From the NCBI GenBank assembly GCA_030159075.1, contig BROG01000003.1, positions 2,303,501 through 2,367,500 of the forward strand: DNA of 64,000 nucleotides, read 5' to 3'. The translations under genes were made by a program, and so were the position numbers. The notes below the pieces were generated by a model. The model was not told where the DNA came from. It saw nothing but the letters and a program-made list of their open reading frames with translations, and did not search any database. Below are positions 60,941 through 64,000 of this stretch, piece after piece (position 1 is the first letter of the stretch; each line of letters starts with the position of its first letter). The DNA comes from Atrina japonica. Lineage: Eukaryota; Mollusca; Bivalvia; Pterioida; Pinnidae.

Positions 60941-61061
60941 CAGTGCCTCAGAGCTCAACTGTTTCACGACCGAGTCATACTGTGTTTTGGGTAGCTGTAA
61001 GATACAATCATCAAAGTAAGAGCGGGTACAGCCATTGTTTAGCAATCTGATCAGATCTAGC
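60941..61061 (-). CDS. Exon resembling the C-terminal half of a CARD/death-fold domain
   Basis: Minus strand, donor GCACTG|gtaaag. The only open frame reads LDLIRLLNNGCTRSYFDD, CILQLPKTQYDSVVKQLSSE, AL. This follows the CARD pattern LL..L...G..AF..F...L......LV..L (helices 4-6). The 5' boundary is uncertain: acceptors at 61,061 (tcgaag), 61,057 or 61,050 are possible. It leaves in phase 0, whereas the phosphatase exon at 59,354 needs phase 2, so either an exon is missed or the two belong to different genes. Similarity to a degenerate PTP segment (LPKT) cannot be excluded. Confidence 0.4.
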
Positions 61062-61875
61062 CTTCGACAATATACACATCACATGCAGTATGATCTACAT
61101 ATAAACAAAGCAAATAAACATGTCAGCCCACACCATCCATTTCCATCCGTTTAAGGTCAGTGGGAATATTAGAAACAATCCTGCTGTTTATTAACTAATG
61201 ATGTCTGATGTGATGATGAAGAAAATTTTTGCGGACATTCAGTGATCAAAATAAAATAATAAATAAATGATCCCCAGTGGCATGTAATGGCCTTGTGTGT
61301 GTGTGTGATTCTGCTCACTTTAGCTTAGTCATTAATTACGGGACATAAAATGGTTACCCAGACTGACAATTGCTCACCAAAATAATGATATTGTATTGGT
61401 TTTCAATCCGATACAAATAAACGGTGTTGTTTAAAGGTCAACTCAATATTTTACATTGAGCCTCTATTCTCTTATATATTTATATATTGTAACAAAAGTA
61501 ACAATCTAATTTTAATGGATAAATTTAATTATAATGGATAAAATTGTAGTTGTATATAGATCAATTTCATGATTTGATGTCATGGAATCTGTGCATCTCT
61601 CTAAGTTACTCTTATGGCACGAAACTGTTTGAAAAAATCATTTCCTTAAAAAGATCCTTGGAAGAAAATGAAGAGATAAATCAACCCCTAGCATTGTCAA
61701 TGAAATCTGATATGATTAGAGAATTAATTAAAAGTAATCAATATCATAATATTCATGATGTCAATCACAATCACATGTGACAAAATCTAATACAACTGAA
61801 ACTGTCTGACAGGTGATTAGTACAACATGACTACAGATGAATCAAGAGATCACGTATATTGAAGTATGTAACACC
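61062..61875. other. AT-rich DNA, no supported gene
   Basis: A 76-codon plus-strand frame (61,550-61,780) has somewhat protein-like content (KLFEKIISLKRSLEENEE) but no start context, acceptor or family match. A short TG run lies at 61,293-61,306. Confidence 0.4.
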
Positions 61876-62700
61876 AATACATATTGTACTGGACTTATTC
61901 ACCTACAGTGGCATATACAGAAGTATTCAACATTGCTATATATTGTGGACCGATTCACCTAGAGTGGCATACAAAAAAGTGTTCAACATTGCCTTATATT
62001 GTGGACTTATTCACCTACAGTGGCATATACAGAAGTATTCAACATTGCTTTTTATTGTGGACTGATTCACCTACAGTGGCATATACAGAAGTATTCAACA
62101 TTGCTTTATAGTGTGGACTGATTCACCTAGAGTGGCATACAAAGAAGTGTTCAACATTGCCTTATATTGTGGACTTATTCACCTACAGTGGCATATACAG
62201 AAGTATTCAACATTGCTTTATATTGTGGACTGATTCACCTACAGTGGCATATACAGAAGTATTCAACATTGCTTTATATTGTGGACTGATTCACCTACAG
62301 TGGCATTTACAGAAGTAATCAACATTGCCTTATATTGTGGACTGATTCACCTACAGTGGCATACAGAAGTATTCAACATTACCTTATATTGTGGACTGAT
62401 TCACCTACAGTGGCATATACAGAAGTATTCAACATTGCCTTATATTGTGGACTGATTCACCTACAGTGGCATATACAGAAGTATTCAACATTGCTTTATA
62501 GTGTGGACTGATTCACCTACAGTGGCATACAGAAGTATTCAACACTGCTTTGTATTGTGGACTGATTCACCTACAGTGGCATACAGAAGTATTCAACATT
62601 GCCTTATATTGTGGACTGATTCACCTACAGTGGCATACAGAGAAGTATTTAACATTGCTATATATTGTGGACCGATTCACCTACAATGACATATATATAC
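61876..62700. repeat. 56-bp minisatellite, about 14 copies
   Basis: Unit attcacctacagtggcatat acagaagtattcaacattgc tttatattgtggactg. Single diverged copies lie outside at 62,955-63,000 and 63,195-63,240. Each unit has, on the minus strand, a donor-like tgtag|gtgaat. Confidence 0.95.
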
Positions 62701-63016
62701 AACGATCAAGTGCAGTCTGATGATACAGATAGAAACATTTGTGTGGTTTTGTATTCATTACACTTCCCTTATTAATCTATATGTGTACACAAATTTAAAA
62801 TTAATTCCGCTTTTAACGACACCATCAAATATTTTGAATAGCATGAATGCTATTTTGAAATGCAAAATTTCTGTATCCAACTATGTGCAATACACATTGC
62901 ACAGTCATATTGAACTCTGTATTGTAACTGTATGATTACAGATGCATGTAATAAAAAGAAGTATTCAGCATTGCCTTATGTTGTGGATTTGTTCACCTAC
63001 AGTAACATAAAGTGAA

Positions 63017-63200
63017 GTACAGTGAAACCTGCATATAGGGGCCACCCAAGGGACCAAAAAATATTGACCTTTATGTGCAGGTGACCCTTGTACACAGGTT
63101 CAATTTAGTTGAAGTATGCAGTCAAGGAACTTGAAAAAACTGGCCTTTATAAACAGGCCATCCTTATAGAGAGGTGGCCACTATTGCAGGTTTTAGTGTA
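63017..63200. mobile_element. MITE with 28-bp inverted ends (gtgaaacc type)
   Basis: Left end tacagtgaaacctgcatata ggggccacc, right end ggtggccactattgcaggtt ttagtgta: inverted repeats with about five differences, with TA borders. Inner parts also pair (gtgacccttgtacacaggtt). Fragments of this family lie at about 8190 and 19,978. It has inserted between outlying copies of the 56-bp minisatellite. Confidence 0.8.
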
Positions 63201-63879
63201 TTCAACATTGCTCTATATCGTGGACTGATTCACACACATTGGTATAACTGTATGATGGATGGCACATGACGTGGATATGATAGTTTACTTGAGAATTTGG
63301 CTCAGGTAATATAAAATCTGCAATCTAGATTATATAGAATAATTAGAAATGAAATGACAGAAAGAATGAGACTGTGTGTGTATGTGTCTGTCTGTCTGTA
63401 TGTACATATGTATGTAACTATGTGTACATATGTATGACTAATTTAATGTGGACTGCTTGTTGCATTTATAAGCGCTCTGAAAACCCAACCAATTTTTTTT
63501 ATAATCAAACAAGGGCAAACCTTTTCTTCACTTGATAAAATCTTATAGCTTTTTACCTAAGTATTCTTTTTGGTCAAATTAGTTGGATTTAATTGGCTCA
63601 GTGGTTTTCAAGAAATGATTGAAAATGACACAATTGTGTAACCTACATATGGTCCTATCTTTGTCCCCAGGATATTTTGTTTACAAAGAAGATTACAGCT
63701 ACTTAACATCAGCCAGATCAATTGCACATAGTCAAGCCCATTTATTCTTCAAAAAATAATCAAATTATTACTCATTTTTCATACTGAAGCTTACATACAG
63801 GTTTTGTCCTTTACTTTATTCTCTTTAAGAAGGGTAGAACCTTTCATTTTTACAACCCCGAGATTACTTCAATCAGAGA
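63201..63879. other. AT-rich DNA, no gene seen
   Basis: A GTAT/TGTA-rich low-complexity patch at 63,372-63,440. No exon supported. Confidence 0.4.
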
Positions 63880-63899
63880 TGCATTGTGGGAAGTTTAGT
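63880..63899 (-). promoter_or_regulatory. ZNF143/Staf-like promoter motif
   Basis: On the minus strand actaaacttcccacaatgca is close to the Staf/ZNF143 element (consensus about ACTACAATTCCCAGAATGCA) found in many animal promoters. A donor-like atatcag|gtgagtag lies 60 bp to the right (63,951-63,965). Together they could mark the promoter and non-coding first exon of a plus-strand gene starting here, or a bidirectional promoter. One short motif in AT-rich DNA is weak evidence. Confidence 0.3.
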
Positions 63900-64000
63900 T
63901 GAAAATTTTCACAAAATTGCTTGGATGATACTTTGGTTTTGGTGAACTACAATATCAGGTGAGTAGCTAATTTAGCAGAGCAGATTTGACCAGCTGAAAA

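Noticed and set aside
61385..61460. Minus-strand segment ending in the donor-like attttg|gtgagc whose frame reads like a PTP strand (YNIIIL)
   Set aside because: No AG acceptor exists between the upstream in-frame stop and the segment, so it cannot be a normal exon.
61550..61780. 76-codon plus-strand frame with a charged, helix-like stretch
   Set aside because: No acceptor, weak start context, no neighbours on this strand; could be chance. Worth a glance only if transcripts map here.

Overview
This is AT-rich, intron-rich and repeat-rich eukaryotic nuclear DNA, most probably from a bivalve mollusc. The clues are a metazoan Src-type kinase with ten coding exons and GT-AG introns, several tRNA-headed SINEs (the kind with a tail like cgttaaacaacaataa or tgttgagtatggcgtaaaac that I know from bivalve genomes), many short TIR elements, and a very high load of minisatellites. 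Thirteen large tandem arrays cover about 10 kb, roughly 16% of the window. There is no operon structure, and no rRNA or stand-alone tRNA gene was seen.

Layout. 1-7100: a G-rich tract, then AT-rich DNA packed with inverted-repeat elements. 7135-13830: a possible, weakly supported plus-strand gene (a first-exon-like ATG segment at 7135-7193 and a terminal-exon-like segment at 13745-13830) around a 1.4 kb minisatellite. 13.8-23.6 kb: SINEs (two of them inserted into one arm of a local duplication), minisatellites, a decayed DNA-transposon transposase and microsatellites. 23,655-36,568 (+): the one complete gene, a Src-family cytoplasmic tyrosine kinase of 510 residues (myristoylation signal, SH3, SH2, kinase, regulatory tail Tyr), all ten coding exons and phases resolved. 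36.6-45 kb: 3' UTR, then intergenic DNA with SINEs and a MITE. 45,074-47,018 (-): two weak exon candidates of an unrecognised gene. 52,783-59,354 (-): the last four coding exons (plus a possible 15-nt microexon) of a tyrosine-phosphatase-domain protein, probably the membrane-distal, catalytically dead D2 domain of a receptor PTP, ending in a long Ser-rich tail. 60,941-61,061 (-): one exon that looks like the C-terminal half of a CARD/death fold; whether it belongs to the phosphatase gene is open. The right edge carries a ZNF143/Staf-like motif followed by a possible splice donor.

The most unusual signal is the relation between minisatellites and splice sites. In the kinase gene the 35-bp array of intron 3 starts at the exon 3 donor and repeats it about 25 times. 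The 28-bp array of intron 8 repeats the branch-point/polypyrimidine module of the exon 9 acceptor and leaves 268 nt free of AG. In the phosphatase gene the array of the adjoining intron repeats the last codons of the exon, including the degenerate active-site motif, together with its donor. Kinase and phosphatase are both phosphotyrosine-signalling genes, but nothing in the sequence shows that they work together.
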